Assembly: GCF_002863305.2 (NCBI RefSeq)
Contig: NZ_CP136962.1
Span: 1,612,001-1,676,000 of the forward strand
From: Neisseria perflava
Lineage (GTDB): Bacteria > Pseudomonadota > Gammaproteobacteria > Burkholderiales > Neisseriaceae
Direction of reading: 5' to 3'
Length of the DNA: 64,000 nucleotides
In this document: in pieces, positions 51,566-60,299 of the stretch
Numbering within the stretch: position 1 is the stretch's first letter
Layout of the letters: every line of letters begins with the position of its first letter
Program-made: the position numbers and the translations under genes
Notes under the pieces: generated by a model
Told to the model about the DNA's origin: nothing
Databases searched by the model: none
The model's input: only the letters and a program-made list of their open reading frames with translations

Positions 51566-51829
51566 TTATTTTTTGCGTTCCAGCATAGCCGTATTATGCG
51601 CACCCGGAGGAAGCAGATGTTGCTTTTCGGCCGCCACTTTAATCAACTTGTGGTTTGCCAATCTTGCTTGCTCCAATTTCAGGCGCGCGTAATCCTGTTC
51701 CAACTGAATTTCCCGTTTTTGTGCCTTATCCAACTCGATAAAATGCAAACGGGACTGGTTTTGCTTAAACACTACGGCAAAGGCTGAGACCGTCACCAAA
51801 ACCAGTAATAAAATATTCAACTTACCCAT
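51566..51829 (-). CDS. ftsL: Cell division protein FtsL
   Basis: This 87-residue bitopic protein has one membrane helix (residues ~4-21) and a periplasmic heptad coiled coil (KREIQLEQDYARLKLEQARL). It fits FtsL, which joins FtsQ and FtsB and activates FtsW/FtsI. Sequence conservation is low in this family, so position between rsmH and penA is a large part of the evidence. Confidence 0.92.
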   Translation of the reverse strand: MGKLNILLLVLVTVSAFAVVFKQNQSRLHFIELDKAQKREIQLEQDYARLKLEQARLANHKLIKVAAEKQHLLPPGAHNTAMLERKK

Positions 51830-51892
51830 CTCAAACTTTCAGACGGCCTGTCAACAGGACTATCTCTTACGACAGCGTTTAGACGCCATCCC

Positions 51893-52855
51893 CTACTCAA
51901 TAACCGAAAATTCGCCACTGCTTCGCTCCGCCACACGCAAAACTGCACTGCGCGCACGCGGATTGGCTTCAGTCTCTGTCGAATCCGGTTTGATTGCTTT
52001 GCCCACAGCCTTCAAAGGCGGCTGAGGTAAATCCGCTTCCTTAACCACTGCCCAACGGGGCAATGGCGCATGTTGCGAATATTTTTTAATAAACTGCTTC
52101 ACAATTCTGTCTTCCAGCGAATGGAACGCAATGACAGCCAAGCGTCCACTCTCTTTCAGACGGCCTGCAACCTGCGGTAAAACTGCCTCTACCTCTTCGA
52201 GCTCGCGGTTAATAAAGATGCGAACTGCTTGGAAGGTGCGCGTTGCAGGGTCTTGTCCGCGCTCACGAGTACGGACGTTTTGCGCCACAAGCTGCGCCAA
52301 CTTGCGGGTTGTATCGATGGGACTCTCCTCGCGTTGCGCAACAATGGCGCGCGCAATCTGGCGACTAAACCGCTCTTCACCATAATTCTTAATTACCTCG
52401 TGTAAATCCTGTTCGGATGCGGTTGCAATCCATTCTGCCGCAGACATCCCACGAGTCGGATCCATCCGCATATCCAACGGCGCATCAAAGCGGAAACTGA
52501 ATCCGCGGCTGCCATCGTCAATTTGCGGCGACGAAATCCCCAAATCAAAAAGCGCACCGTCAATCTTATCGATGCCCAATTCATCCAAGGCCGTCTGAAA
52601 TGTCTCAAAACCATTGTGTACGACACTGACGCGTTTATCTTGCGCTGCCAGCTCATTGGCTACCGCAATCGCCTCAGGGTCTTTGTCAAAAACAACCAAA
52701 CGCCCCTGCTCACCCAAACGCGACAAAATCAGTCGGGAATGCCCTCCCCTACCGAACGTACCGTCCACATAAATCCCGTCTTCACGGATTGCCAACGCAT
52801 CCACCGCCTCATGCAACAAGACAGTAACATGCTGATAATTTTCAACTTTACTCAC
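51893..52855 (-). CDS. rsmH: 16S rRNA (cytosine1402-N4)-methyltransferase
   Basis: This 320-residue SAM enzyme methylates C1402 of 16S rRNA. Family marks are [12 protein letters not shown], the SAM loop [21 protein letters not shown] and [14 protein letters not shown]. The start is GTG and overlaps the mraZ stop as GTGA, so the two are translationally coupled. Also known as mraW. Confidence 0.97.
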   Translation of the reverse strand: MSKVENYQHVTVLLHEAVDALAIREDGIYVDGTFGRGGHSRLILSRLGEQGRLVVFDKDPEAIAVANELAAQDKRVSVVHNGFETFQTALDELGIDKIDGALFDLGISSPQIDDGSRGFSFRFDAPLDMRMDPTRGMSAAEWIATASEQDLHEVIKNYGEERFSRQIARAIVAQREESPIDTTRKLAQLVAQNVRTRERGQDPATRTFQAVRIFINRELEEVEAVLPQVAGRLKESGRLAVIAFHSLEDRIVKQFIKKYSQHAPLPRWAVVKEADLPQPPLKAVGKAIKPDSTETEANPRARSAVLRVAERSSGEFSVIE

Positions 52856-53307
52856 AATTGCAAATCCGTTTGACTCAATTGGAAAGCCAATTCATCAGGA
52901 TCGATATCCAAAGCCTGATTCATTTCCTCTTCCCAATGTTCGCGGCCCCACAACTCCATACGGTTTGCACGGCCAACCAAAGTAACTTCTTTTTCAAAAT
53001 CCACGCGTTTGCGCAGATTAGCCGGAATCAAAACGCGTCCGGCTCTGTCCCACTCCAAAATCTCCGCATTGTGCAGCAGCAAATTCTGATACCGTTGTAA
53101 AGATTCATTGCCGGCCACTTTCAACTTCAAAATCTGCTCGGCTTTTTCTTCCCAAACGGGCTCGGGATACATCAATAATTTTTTTCGGGAATCCAGTGTG
53201 ACCACAATTGCAGGCGTATAACGGCGCAGCAAAATATCGCGGAATTTGGCAGGAATCGCCAACCGCCCTTTACTGTCCATACTCAATTCATGAGCACCGC
53301 CAAACAC
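52852..53307 (-). CDS. mraZ: Transcriptional regulator MraZ
   Basis: This 151-residue protein has two SpoVT-AbrB-type MraZ repeats, each with the DXXXR core ([14 protein letters not shown] and [14 protein letters not shown]). MraZ rings bind repeated TGGGN boxes and control the dcw promoter. I chose the GTG at 53307, which gives the usual FGGAHELS start and GGGGTG upstream. It heads the dcw cluster, and matching boxes are found upstream. Confidence 0.95.
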   Translation of the reverse strand: MFGGAHELSMDSKGRLAIPAKFRDILLRRYTPAIVVTLDSRKKLLMYPEPVWEEKAEQILKLKVAGNESLQRYQNLLLHNAEILEWDRAGRVLIPANLRKRVDFEKEVTLVGRANRMELWGREHWEEEMNQALDIDPDELAFQLSQTDLQL

Positions 53308-53340
53308 ATCACACCCCAAATTCGATTAAAATAAAACAGA

Positions 53341-53359
53341 GTGGGATTAAAAATCCCAC
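53341..53359 (-). promoter_or_regulatory. Leader hairpin of mraZ
   Basis: GTGGGATTAAAAATCCCAC is a perfect 8-base stem with a 3-base loop inside the predicted 130-base mraZ leader. On the minus strand it is followed by TCTGTTTTATTTTA, so it could act as a weak attenuator. Confidence 0.45.
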
Positions 53360-53411
53360 CTTCCTAAAATCTTTCGTTTTCACTTCCACGGAACACTTTT
53401 TAGGAAAAAGT

Positions 53412-53436
53412 AACCACTTTCACCCACTATGCCCCA
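53412..53436 (-). promoter_or_regulatory. MraZ box operator, three TGGGN-type repeats
   Basis: On the minus strand TGGGG (53432-53436), TGGGT (53422-53426) and TGGTT (53412-53416) repeat every 10 bases, separated by CATAG and GAAAG. This is the known MraZ operator arrangement, placed just after the predicted transcription start, so MraZ probably represses its own operon here. Confidence 0.8.
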
Positions 53437-53445
53437 CTAACCGAC

Positions 53446-53474
53446 ACTATAAGAAATTTTGGCAATCAGGTCAA
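53446..53474 (-). promoter_or_regulatory. dcw cluster (mraZ) promoter
   Basis: TTGACC (53469-53474) and TATAGT (53446-53451) on the minus strand are exactly 17 bases apart, predicting a start near 53439. The MraZ boxes lie directly downstream. Confidence 0.75.
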
Positions 53475-53580
53475 ATCCGTTTCTTATCTGAAATAAAACA
53501 CTAAACGATTTAAATTCAACATCTTATATATGTAATGATGCATGACATATGGGTTTATTAAGTGTCTCGTTTAGCATTAA

Positions 53581-53627
53581 ATACTATATGTAGTATTATT
53601 TATAGTATAAAATACTACATATAGTAT
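53581..53627. promoter_or_regulatory. Paired NrdR-like palindromic boxes
   Basis: ATACTATATGTAGTAT (53581-53596) and ATACTACATATAGTAT (53612-53627) are exact reverse complements of each other, each also close to a palindrome, with centres 31 bases apart. Each matches 13 of 16 positions of the NrdR box consensus acaCwAtATaTwGtgt, including all strongly conserved ones, and the spacing is that of NrdR tandem boxes. They lie just upstream of the promoter of the methyltransferase gene, which is an unexpected target. Confidence 0.5.
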
Positions 53628-53639
53628 TTTTATACTCAA

Positions 53640-53668
53640 TTACCACCCCTCTCATAAGGGGCTATAAT
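53640..53668 (+). promoter_or_regulatory. Promoter of the methyltransferase gene
   Basis: TTACCA (53640-53645) and TATAAT (53663-53668) with a 17-base spacer lie 40 bases before the ATG at 53708. Together with the mraZ promoter this explains the 400-base divergent gap from 53308 to 53707. Confidence 0.65.
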
Positions 53669-53707
53669 ATACAAACAAATTCAAATTTTTTACATTATCT
53701 AACAGTC

Positions 53708-54859
53708 ATGAAGCCTCAACTCCCCCTCCCCTCCCCTAATGCACAAGCCTCTTCAGCACACTTAACCAAGCTCATAAAAAACGAAATTGAACAACATCAA
53801 AACTGGATACCCTTCTCCCGTTTTATGGAGCTTGCCCTTTACACACCTCAATACGGCTATTACAGCGGAGGCAGCCATAAAATCGGTACAGACGGCGACT
53901 TCATTACTGCCCCCACCCTCTCCCCTCTATTCGGACAAACCCTTGCCAAACAACTTGCCGAATTACTGCCGCAAACAGCAGGCAATATCTACGAATTTGG
54001 TGCAGGCACAGGTCATCTCGCTGCCACACTCTTGCAAAACCTTTCAGACGGCCTAAATCATTACTATATTATCGAACTATCAGCAGAGCTTGCAGAGAGA
54101 CAACGCCAATATATTCTTAAACATACTTCCCCCGAAGCAGCCACAAAAGTCATCCACCTCACCACATTACCCGAACACTTTGACGGCATCATCATCGGCA
54201 ACGAAGTATTGGATGCCATGCCGGTTGAACGCTTGATTTATCAAGATGACGGGTTTCAACAAATCGGCGTCAGCCTAAAGAATGACGAGCTAATCGAAGC
54301 CATCAGACCATTAGCCCAAGCCGAACTTACGCAAACAGCCGCCTTATACTTCCCTCCCCTTCCCTCATACACAAGCGAGCTGCATCCGGCACAATATGCC
54401 TTTATCCAAACCCTGGCCGCCAAATTGCAGCGCGGCGGCATGATATTTATCGATTACGGCTTCGATGCCGCTCAGTATTACCATCCGCAACGTAAGGAAG
54501 GCACATTTATCGGCCACTATCGCCACCACACCATCCATGATCCGTTTTTCAATATCGGTCTGACCGATTTGACTGCGCACGTTAATTTCACCGATATTGC
54601 ACGTGCCGGCACGGAATCAGGTTTGGACTTAATCGGCTACCTGCCCCAATCTTATTTCCTGCTCAATCTCGGCATCACTGACCTGCTGGCACAAATCGGC
54701 AGCCCGGATTCGGTTGAATATATCCAAGCCGCTGCCGCAGTACAGAAACTGATACATCAGCACGAAATGGGTGAACTTTTTAAAGTGATCGCTTTTGGCA
54801 AAGACATCGATATTGATTGGACAGGCTTTAGCCACGGCGATATTTGCCATAAGCTATAG
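53708..54859 (+). CDS. SAM-dependent methyltransferase, MidA/NDUFAF7 family
   Basis: This 383-residue protein has the DUF185 fold: the start FSRFMELALYTPQYGYYSGG, the SAM loop YEFGAGTGHLAATLL and the GNEVLDAMPVERL motif. The mitochondrial relative NDUFAF7 methylates an arginine of a complex I subunit; the bacterial substrate is unknown. It is divergent from mraZ and followed by two tRNA genes. An internal DUS lies at about 54041-54052. Confidence 0.9.
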   Translation: MKPQLPLPSPNAQASSAHLTKLIKNEIEQHQNWIPFSRFMELALYTPQYGYYSGGSHKIGTDGDFITAPTLSPLFGQTLAKQLAELLPQTAGNIYEFGAGTGHLAATLLQNLSDGLNHYYIIELSAELAERQRQYILKHTSPEAATKVIHLTTLPEHFDGIIIGNEVLDAMPVERLIYQDDGFQQIGVSLKNDELIEAIRPLAQAELTQTAALYFPPLPSYTSELHPAQYAFIQTLAAKLQRGGMIFIDYGFDAAQYYHPQRKEGTFIGHYRHHTIHDPFFNIGLTDLTAHVNFTDIARAGTESGLDLIGYLPQSYFLLNLGITDLLAQIGSPDSVEYIQAAAAVQKLIHQHEMGELFKVIAFGKDIDIDWTGFSHGDICHKL

Positions 54860-54921
54860 CCTGACAACCTACTTTTTATTTTTTAAAAACAATAAGAAAT
54901 AAAAAAAAGCTAAATTAGCGC

Positions 54922-54949
54922 TTGCCAAATATTCAAAAAAAACTATAAT
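54922..54949 (+). promoter_or_regulatory. tRNA operon promoter
   Basis: TTGCCA (54922-54927) and TATAAT (54944-54949) with a 16-base spacer lie 16 bases before the first tRNA. Confidence 0.75.
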
Positions 54950-54965
54950 AGCGACTTCACGAAAC

Positions 54966-55042
54966 GGCGAATTAGCTCAGTCGGTTAGAGCAGAGGAATC
55001 ATAATCCTTGTGTCCGGGGTTCGAGTCCCTGATTCGCCACCA
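54966..55042 (+). tRNA. tRNA-Met (CAT)
   Basis: A 77-base cloverleaf with encoded CCA. The 7-base acceptor stem is GGCGAAT/ATTCGCC and the anticodon loop is ATCATAA with anticodon CAT. The D arm AGCTCAGTCGGTTAGAGC and the T arm with GTTCGAG are normal. The acceptor starts with a paired G-C, unlike initiator tRNA. I favour elongator Met; a lysidine-modified tRNA-Ile2 cannot be fully excluded by sequence reading. Confidence 0.9.
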
Positions 55043-55048
55043 AATTTC

Positions 55049-55124
<76 letters not shown>

Positions 55125-55130
55125 CTAAAC

Positions 55131-55163
55131 AAAAAAGCTCTTGTTAAATACAAGAGCTTTTTT
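55131..55163 (+). terminator. tRNA operon terminator
   Basis: AAGCTCTTG and CAAGAGCTT form a stem with a TTAAATA loop, followed by TTTTT. Confidence 0.9.
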
Positions 55164-55222
55164 GTTTGGGTTAATTAATAACCAGATAAGGCATCAGAGC
55201 TTCCCTTCAATACCTAATCAAT

Positions 55223-55254
55223 AAAGGCCGTCTGAAACATTTCAGACGGCCTTT
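55223..55254. terminator. Inverted DUS pair after sspB
   Basis: AAAGGCCGTCTGAAA and its complement lie just past the sspB stop on the minus strand, with flanking A and T runs. Confidence 0.8.
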
Positions 55255-55263
55255 TGTCTTTGA

Positions 55264-55668
55264 TTACTTCACAAGCTTCAATACTTTTTTCGGTTTTTCT
55301 TCCGCAGATTCAGCTTTTTTATCTTCCGTTGCAGCAGGACTGGTAGAAGCAGGCTGATATGGTTCTACCTCAAACCCCATACCCTCTCCACTTTCGCGAC
55401 CAAATATACTGACAATATGACCAACCGGAATCCAAATCTCGTGCGCTACGCCAGAAAAGCGGGCAGAGAAATTGACCCATTCGTTGTCGATATTTAAATT
55501 ATGGCTGGCAGTAGGGCCAATATTTAAAACAATCTCATTGTCACGTACATACTGCAGCGGAACACGGGTATGTTCGTTTACCCAAGCGACGATGTGTGGT
55601 ATTTGGTTATTATCCAGACACCATTCATACAAAGCGCGCAAAAAATACGGTTTGGTTGAAGTTGCCAT
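55264..55668 (-). CDS. sspB: ClpXP protease specificity-enhancing factor SspB
   Basis: This 134-residue adaptor delivers ssrA-tagged proteins to ClpXP. It has the SspB domain (KPYFLRALYEWCLDNNQIPH, then IWIPVGHIVSIFGRESGEGM) and ends in the lysine/valine ClpX-binding tail KKVLKLVK after a flexible acidic linker. It follows sspA by 11 bases. Confidence 0.96.
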   Translation of the reverse strand: MATSTKPYFLRALYEWCLDNNQIPHIVAWVNEHTRVPLQYVRDNEIVLNIGPTASHNLNIDNEWVNFSARFSGVAHEIWIPVGHIVSIFGRESGEGMGFEVEPYQPASTSPAATEDKKAESAEEKPKKVLKLVK

Positions 55669-55679
55669 AAATCCGTCCC

Positions 55680-56285
55680 TTAACGACGCATGGCTTTTTC
55701 AGCCGGCGTCAATGCTTCAATAAAGGCTTCGCGTTGGAAAATGCGCTCGGCGTACTTCAGCAAAGGCGCAGCAGATTTACCCAGTTTGATGTCGTAATAA
55801 TCCAAACGCCACAACAGCGGAGACAAGGCAACATCAATCATAGAAAAGTCATCGCCCAAGATGTATTTGTTTTTAGTAAAAGATGGTGCCAACAATGTCA
55901 AACCATTGCCAATGGCTTCACGCGCTTTAGCTTGTTCTTTATTGGTAGATTCAGGGTTTTCCAACACTTGTACCAAGCTGAACAATTCTTTTTCCATACG
56001 GTACAGCACCAAACGGCCGCGACCGCGCATAACAGGATCACCCGGCATCAACTGAGGATGAGGGAAACGCTCATCAATGTATTCGTTGATGATGTTTGAT
56101 TCATGCAAAATCAAATCACGCTCAACCAAGACCGGTACTTGGTTATACGGATTCATCAAAGCCAAGTCTTCGGGTTTATTGAACACGTCCACATCTTTGA
56201 TTTCAAAATCCATGCCTTTTTCATACAACACAAAACGGCAACGTTGGCTGAATGGACAAGTAATACCCGAATACAAAGTCATCAT
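55680..56285 (-). CDS. sspA: Stringent starvation protein A
   Basis: This 201-residue protein has the glutathione S-transferase fold used by SspA, which binds RNA polymerase in stationary phase. The N-terminal thioredoxin-like part starts MMTLYSGITCPFSQRCRFVL and NPYNQVPVLVERDLILHES marks the fold. It is cotranscribed with sspB; the bc1 genes lie upstream behind a terminator. Confidence 0.95.
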   Translation of the reverse strand: MMTLYSGITCPFSQRCRFVLYEKGMDFEIKDVDVFNKPEDLALMNPYNQVPVLVERDLILHESNIINEYIDERFPHPQLMPGDPVMRGRGRLVLYRMEKELFSLVQVLENPESTNKEQAKAREAIGNGLTLLAPSFTKNKYILGDDFSMIDVALSPLLWRLDYYDIKLGKSAAPLLKYAERIFQREAFIEALTPAEKAMRR

Positions 56286-56453
56286 AATCTTCTACTCCTG
56301 ATCAATCTTTTCAGACGGCCTTAAGCCTTATAAAAATTCTGAAAGAATTATACATAATTTCAAATACTTAATCCATAAATTTAAAATAACACACTGTTTA
56401 TATTAAGTAATTTTAAAATTTACATTATTTCCGCATAAACCAATTTCACAAAC

Positions 56454-56486
56454 AAAAAGGCAAACCTGAAACAGGTTTGCCTTTTT
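56454..56486 (-). terminator. petC terminator
   Basis: AAAAAGGCAAACCTG and CAGGTTTGCCTTTTT form a perfect long stem 13 bases past the petC stop. It is not a DUS and separates petABC from sspA. Confidence 0.9.
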
Positions 56487-56498
56487 GATTCAAAAGAA

Positions 56499-57287
56499 TT
56501 AATGAACGTCTTTCCAGAATTCTTTTTTCAGGAAGTACGCCAACGGCAACATTACGGCAAACAGGAATGTCAAAACCATGTAACCGATACGGTGGCGTTG
56601 CAATTGAGCAGGCTCACCCATGTATACCAGGTAGTTTACCAAATCGCGCACATACGCATCGTACTCTTTTTGGATTACTTTACCGTTAGGCAGACGACGG
56701 CTGTGCAGACCGGTAGATTCCCAATACAGTTTAGGAGTCAGGTTGCCATGCTCGTCTTTAATCATAACGGGCTGACCTTTGGCATCCAACTCAACGGCTT
56801 GAACACCTTGTTGCTCCCACAATGGGTGAGGCATACTCGCGCCGGCCAAAACAGTATTGTTCCAACCGTTCGGACGAGTTGGGTCTTTATAGAAACCGCG
56901 CATATAAGCGTACAGGTAGTCTGCACCTTTAGAACGAGCAATCAGGGTCAAATCCGGCGGAGGCGCACCCAACCATTTGGAGGCATCTTTCGGATCCATT
57001 GCCGCTACCATTACGTCACCAACGTTGTCTGTTGTGAACATCAGGTTTTTCTTGATTTCATCTTCAGTCAAACCAATATCTTTCAGACGGTTGAAGCGCA
57101 TACCGCTTGCAGAGTGGCAAGACAAACAGTAGTTTGTAAAGATTTGCGCACCGTGCTGCAGACTGACTTGATCACGCAGGTCGATATCGACTTTTTCGTA
57201 GTTTGCATGGCCGCCGCTGGCGACGGCTGCACTCATAGGCACTGCCAGCAATAAGGCAGCAAACCAGTTTTTCAAAGTTTGTTTCAT
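56499..57287 (-). CDS. petC: Cytochrome c1 of the bc1 complex
   Basis: This 262-residue protein has a signal peptide ending near SAAVA, a heme c site CLSCH (about residues 55-59), the sixth ligand methionine region, and a C-terminal anchor helix (YMVLTFLFAVMLPLAYFL). The ATG at 57287 has GAGGG at good spacing and gives the usual length; an in-frame ATG at 57302 overlaps the petB stop. Confidence 0.96.
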   Translation of the reverse strand: MKQTLKNWFAALLLAVPMSAAVASGGHANYEKVDIDLRDQVSLQHGAQIFTNYCLSCHSASGMRFNRLKDIGLTEDEIKKNLMFTTDNVGDVMVAAMDPKDASKWLGAPPPDLTLIARSKGADYLYAYMRGFYKDPTRPNGWNNTVLAGASMPHPLWEQQGVQAVELDAKGQPVMIKDEHGNLTPKLYWESTGLHSRRLPNGKVIQKEYDAYVRDLVNYLVYMGEPAQLQRHRIGYMVLTFLFAVMLPLAYFLKKEFWKDVH

Positions 57288-57301
57288 TTTCGCTGCCCTC
57301 A

Positions 57302-58651
57302 TCAGATATTGGTTGCAAACAAGTAAGCACCGACAACGGTAATACCGACGTAAACAAAGAACATAATTTTTTGTTTAGTAGTGCTCATGGTTACGCGTTC
57401 AGGAACTGGTTTGTTGGTATCCAGTTTGGTATAGAACGGCATACCCAGGAAGAATGCAAAGTAGACGAAAGACAGGATACGTGCAACCAAAGTACGAGTA
57501 TCAGTTGCTACCATTGCACCCAAAATACCCAAACCGATGAAGGCAATGATGAACAGAACCAACGCAGTTTTGAAGATTGGGCCACGATAGCGGACAGATT
57601 TAACCTCGCCTTTATCCAACCAAGGCAACAAGGCGATCAGGACAACTGCTGCACCCATACCGATTACACCCCATACCTGAGTACCGGCAAAGGAAGGAAT
57701 CGCACGCAAAATTGCGTAGAACGGAGTGAAGTACCATACCGGCGCAATGTGAGGAGGTGTTTTCAGCGCATTTGCTGCATCGAAGTTTGGCGCTTCCAAG
57801 AAGTAGCCGCCGCCTTCAGGTGCAAAGAACAACACAGAACAGAAGACAATCAGGAATACAACAACACCCAAGATGTCTTTAACAGTGTAGTAAGGATGGA
57901 ATGGGATACCATCGCGTGGAATACCGTTTTCGTCTTTGTTTTTCTTGATTTCAACGCCATCAGGGTTGTTAGAACCCACTTCGTGCAGGGCGATGATGTG
58001 AGCCACAACCAAGCCGAGCAATACTAGAGGTACTGCGATAACGTGCAGGGCGAAGAAGCGGTTCAAAGTAACGTCGGAGACGTTGAAGTCACCGCGGATC
58101 CAAGTGGACAAATCAGGACCGATAACAGGGATGGCGGAGAACAGGTTAATAATTACCTGCGCACCCCAGAAGGACATTTGACCCCAAGGCAACAGGTAAC
58201 CCATAAAGGCTTCTGCCATCAATGCCAAGAAAATCAGGGAACCGAAAATCCACACCAATTCACGAGGTTTTTTGTATGAACCGTAAATCAGACCACGGAA
58301 CATGTGCAGATAAACGACGATGAAGAAGAAAGATGCGCCGGTGGAGTGCATGTAGCGGATAATCCAGCCGCCGGACACGTCGCGCATGATGTACTCTACT
58401 GCGGTAAAGGCAGCAGGCAGATGGTAGGCGTTAAGGTTGCCGTCCGGTTTGTAGTTCATGGTCAGGAAAATACCGCTGACGATTTGAATTACAAGGACAA
58501 GCAGGGCCAAAGAGCCGAAGTAATACCAGAAGTTGAAGTTCTTCGGCGCATAGTATTGAGCCAAATGCTCATTCCACATTTTAGACAGAGGGAAGCGAGC
58601 GTCCATCCAGCCTAACAATGCTTTTGCTTTGCTATTGGTTTGGTTTGCCAT
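57302..58651 (-). CDS. petB: Cytochrome b of the bc1 complex
   Basis: This 449-residue quinol oxidase subunit has eight predicted helices and the four heme-ligand histidines (in IRYMHSTGASFFFIVVYLHM and FALHVIAVPLVLLGLVVAHI). The Qo-site PEWY motif appears as PVWYFTPFYAIL, with valine in place of glutamate. It lies between petA and petC in the usual order. Confidence 0.95.
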   Translation of the reverse strand: MANQTNSKAKALLGWMDARFPLSKMWNEHLAQYYAPKNFNFWYYFGSLALLVLVIQIVSGIFLTMNYKPDGNLNAYHLPAAFTAVEYIMRDVSGGWIIRYMHSTGASFFFIVVYLHMFRGLIYGSYKKPRELVWIFGSLIFLALMAEAFMGYLLPWGQMSFWGAQVIINLFSAIPVIGPDLSTWIRGDFNVSDVTLNRFFALHVIAVPLVLLGLVVAHIIALHEVGSNNPDGVEIKKNKDENGIPRDGIPFHPYYTVKDILGVVVFLIVFCSVLFFAPEGGGYFLEAPNFDAANALKTPPHIAPVWYFTPFYAILRAIPSFAGTQVWGVIGMGAAVVLIALLPWLDKGEVKSVRYRGPIFKTALVLFIIAFIGLGILGAMVATDTRTLVARILSFVYFAFFLGMPFYTKLDTNKPVPERVTMSTTKQKIMFFVYVGITVVGAYLFATNI

Positions 58652-58669
58652 AATTATCGTTCCTTATTT

Positions 58670-59251
58670 TTAGTCTTCGCCCACCAAAACAGTTGTATCG
58701 CTCAGATATTTGTAAGGCGGTACAACCAAGTTGGTCGGTGCAGGAACACCTTTGTATACTCGGCCTGCCATGTCGAATTTCGAACCGTGGCACGGGCAGA
58801 AGAAGCCGCCTTTCCAGTCTGCGCCCAAATCCGCAGGGGCAACGTCGGGACGGTAGGTCGGAGAGCAACCCAGGTGGGTACAGATACCGATAGCGACGAG
58901 GAGGTTCGGCTTGATCGAACGGGTCTCGTTTTTACAGTTTTCGGGCTGATGATCCACTTCGGAATTAGGATCTGTAACTGCGCCATCCAAACTTTTCAAG
59001 TCTTTGAGCTGTTGATCTGTGCGGTTGACCAGCCAAATCGGTTTACCCTGCCATTCGGCAGTCAGCATTTGACCTGCTTCGATTTTGCTGACATCTACTT
59101 CGACAGCAGCACCGGCAGCCTTAGCTTTCTCCGATGGGAAGAAGCTGGCCACGAAAGGCGTAGCTACGCCTAGAGCCGCCACACCGCCTGCACCGCATGT
59201 AGCCAGTGTCAGGAAACGGCGGCGACCGTTGTTGATTTCTTGATTATCCAT
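58670..59251 (-). CDS. petA: Rieske iron-sulfur subunit of the bc1 complex
   Basis: This 193-residue protein carries an N-terminal twin-arginine signal anchor (GRRRFLTLATCGAGG) and a Rieske domain with the cluster ligands in CTHLGCSPTY and CPCHGSKFD. It passes electrons from quinol to cytochrome c1. It starts the petA-petB-petC operon. Confidence 0.96.
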   Translation of the reverse strand: MDNQEINNGRRRFLTLATCGAGGVAALGVATPFVASFFPSEKAKAAGAAVEVDVSKIEAGQMLTAEWQGKPIWLVNRTDQQLKDLKSLDGAVTDPNSEVDHQPENCKNETRSIKPNLLVAIGICTHLGCSPTYRPDVAPADLGADWKGGFFCPCHGSKFDMAGRVYKGVPAPTNLVVPPYKYLSDTTVLVGED

Positions 59252-59374
59252 TATTCAGTCGTCCTAAAATTTTGGGAATACCGAGCCATTAAACAGCGTA
59301 ATTCTACCTAGTTTGTTGTAATACTCAAAGCATTATTTAAAATAAGGTAAAGTTTTTATGATATTGCTCAATAC

Positions 59375-60124
59375 TCAGGCAGGGTTGTTTTCATCAAAGT
59401 GAACCACTTCGATACCGAATTTTTCTGCCACGGCATCGCCTAAGGCGCGTACGCCGTAGCGTTCTGTCGCATGATGGCCGGCACTGATAAATGCCACACC
59501 CGTTTCGTTGGCAAGATGATATTGCGCTTCGGAAATTTCACCGGTCAGATACGCATCGACACCTTCGTCTACGGCCGTCTGAAAAAATCCCTGCGCACCG
59601 CCGCTGCACCAGGCAATACGTTTGATTTCGCGTTCTAGATCGCCGATAACGGTCGGCTTGCGGCCGAATGTTGTCTCAATGTGTTCAGACAACTGCGCCA
59701 GCGTTTGCGTGGTTTTCAGACGGCCTGTATTCAACAGGTTTTGCTCACCGAATTGTTTTTCGAGCGCCCAATCAAGTTTCTCGGCCAACTGTGCGTTATT
59801 GCCTAATTGCGGGTGCGCGTCCAGCGGCAGGTGGTAGCCCACCATATTGATTTGGTGTTGCAGCAAGGTTTCAATGCGTGCTTTTTTCCAACCGGTAATC
59901 GTGACAGGCTCACTTTTCCAAAACATGCCGTGGTGAACCAAAAGCATATCCGCCCCCTGCCCTACGGCAAAATCGATTACAGCTTTGCTGGCGGTAACCG
60001 AAGTAGCGATTTTGGTAATTTTTTCCTTGCCTTCGACCTGCAAACCATTGGGCGCATAGTCCTTAAACAGCCCGACCTGCAAAGTCTCATCACACCAAGC
60101 CAGAATTTCGCGGCGTAAAGCCAT
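59375..60124 (-). CDS. Nif3-like dinuclear metal-binding protein (YbgI family)
   Basis: This 249-residue cytosolic protein has the Nif3 signature: DYAPNGLQVEG, the metal-binding LLVHHGMFW, YHLPLDAH and C-terminal ISAGHHATERYG with HFDENNPA. Members form a toroid with a di-metal centre; some have GTP cyclohydrolase-like activity, but the role is not settled. The ATG at 60124 has AAGGAG upstream. It is divergent from metR. Confidence 0.93.
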   Translation of the reverse strand: MALRREILAWCDETLQVGLFKDYAPNGLQVEGKEKITKIATSVTASKAVIDFAVGQGADMLLVHHGMFWKSEPVTITGWKKARIETLLQHQINMVGYHLPLDAHPQLGNNAQLAEKLDWALEKQFGEQNLLNTGRLKTTQTLAQLSEHIETTFGRKPTVIGDLEREIKRIAWCSGGAQGFFQTAVDEGVDAYLTGEISEAQYHLANETGVAFISAGHHATERYGVRALGDAVAEKFGIEVVHFDENNPA

Positions 60125-60299
60125 ATTCCGCTCCTTATATCTATCTTCAAAAACAGCCTCGCATTCTAACCGCAAAATCTGTTTATGCCTCAAATTCTTA
60201 CATTCCGATTTCAGCAATCATTCCCAACATTAATCATTTGCACATCATCATGAATTATTTTAATATACCCCACCTTACCCACCGGCCGTCTGAAAACAC

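Noticed and set aside
54966-55042. tRNA-Ile2 (CAT, lysidine type) as identity of the first tRNA
   Set aside because: The acceptor and anticodon stems look more like betaproteobacterial elongator tRNA-Met, though this should be confirmed by a covariance model.
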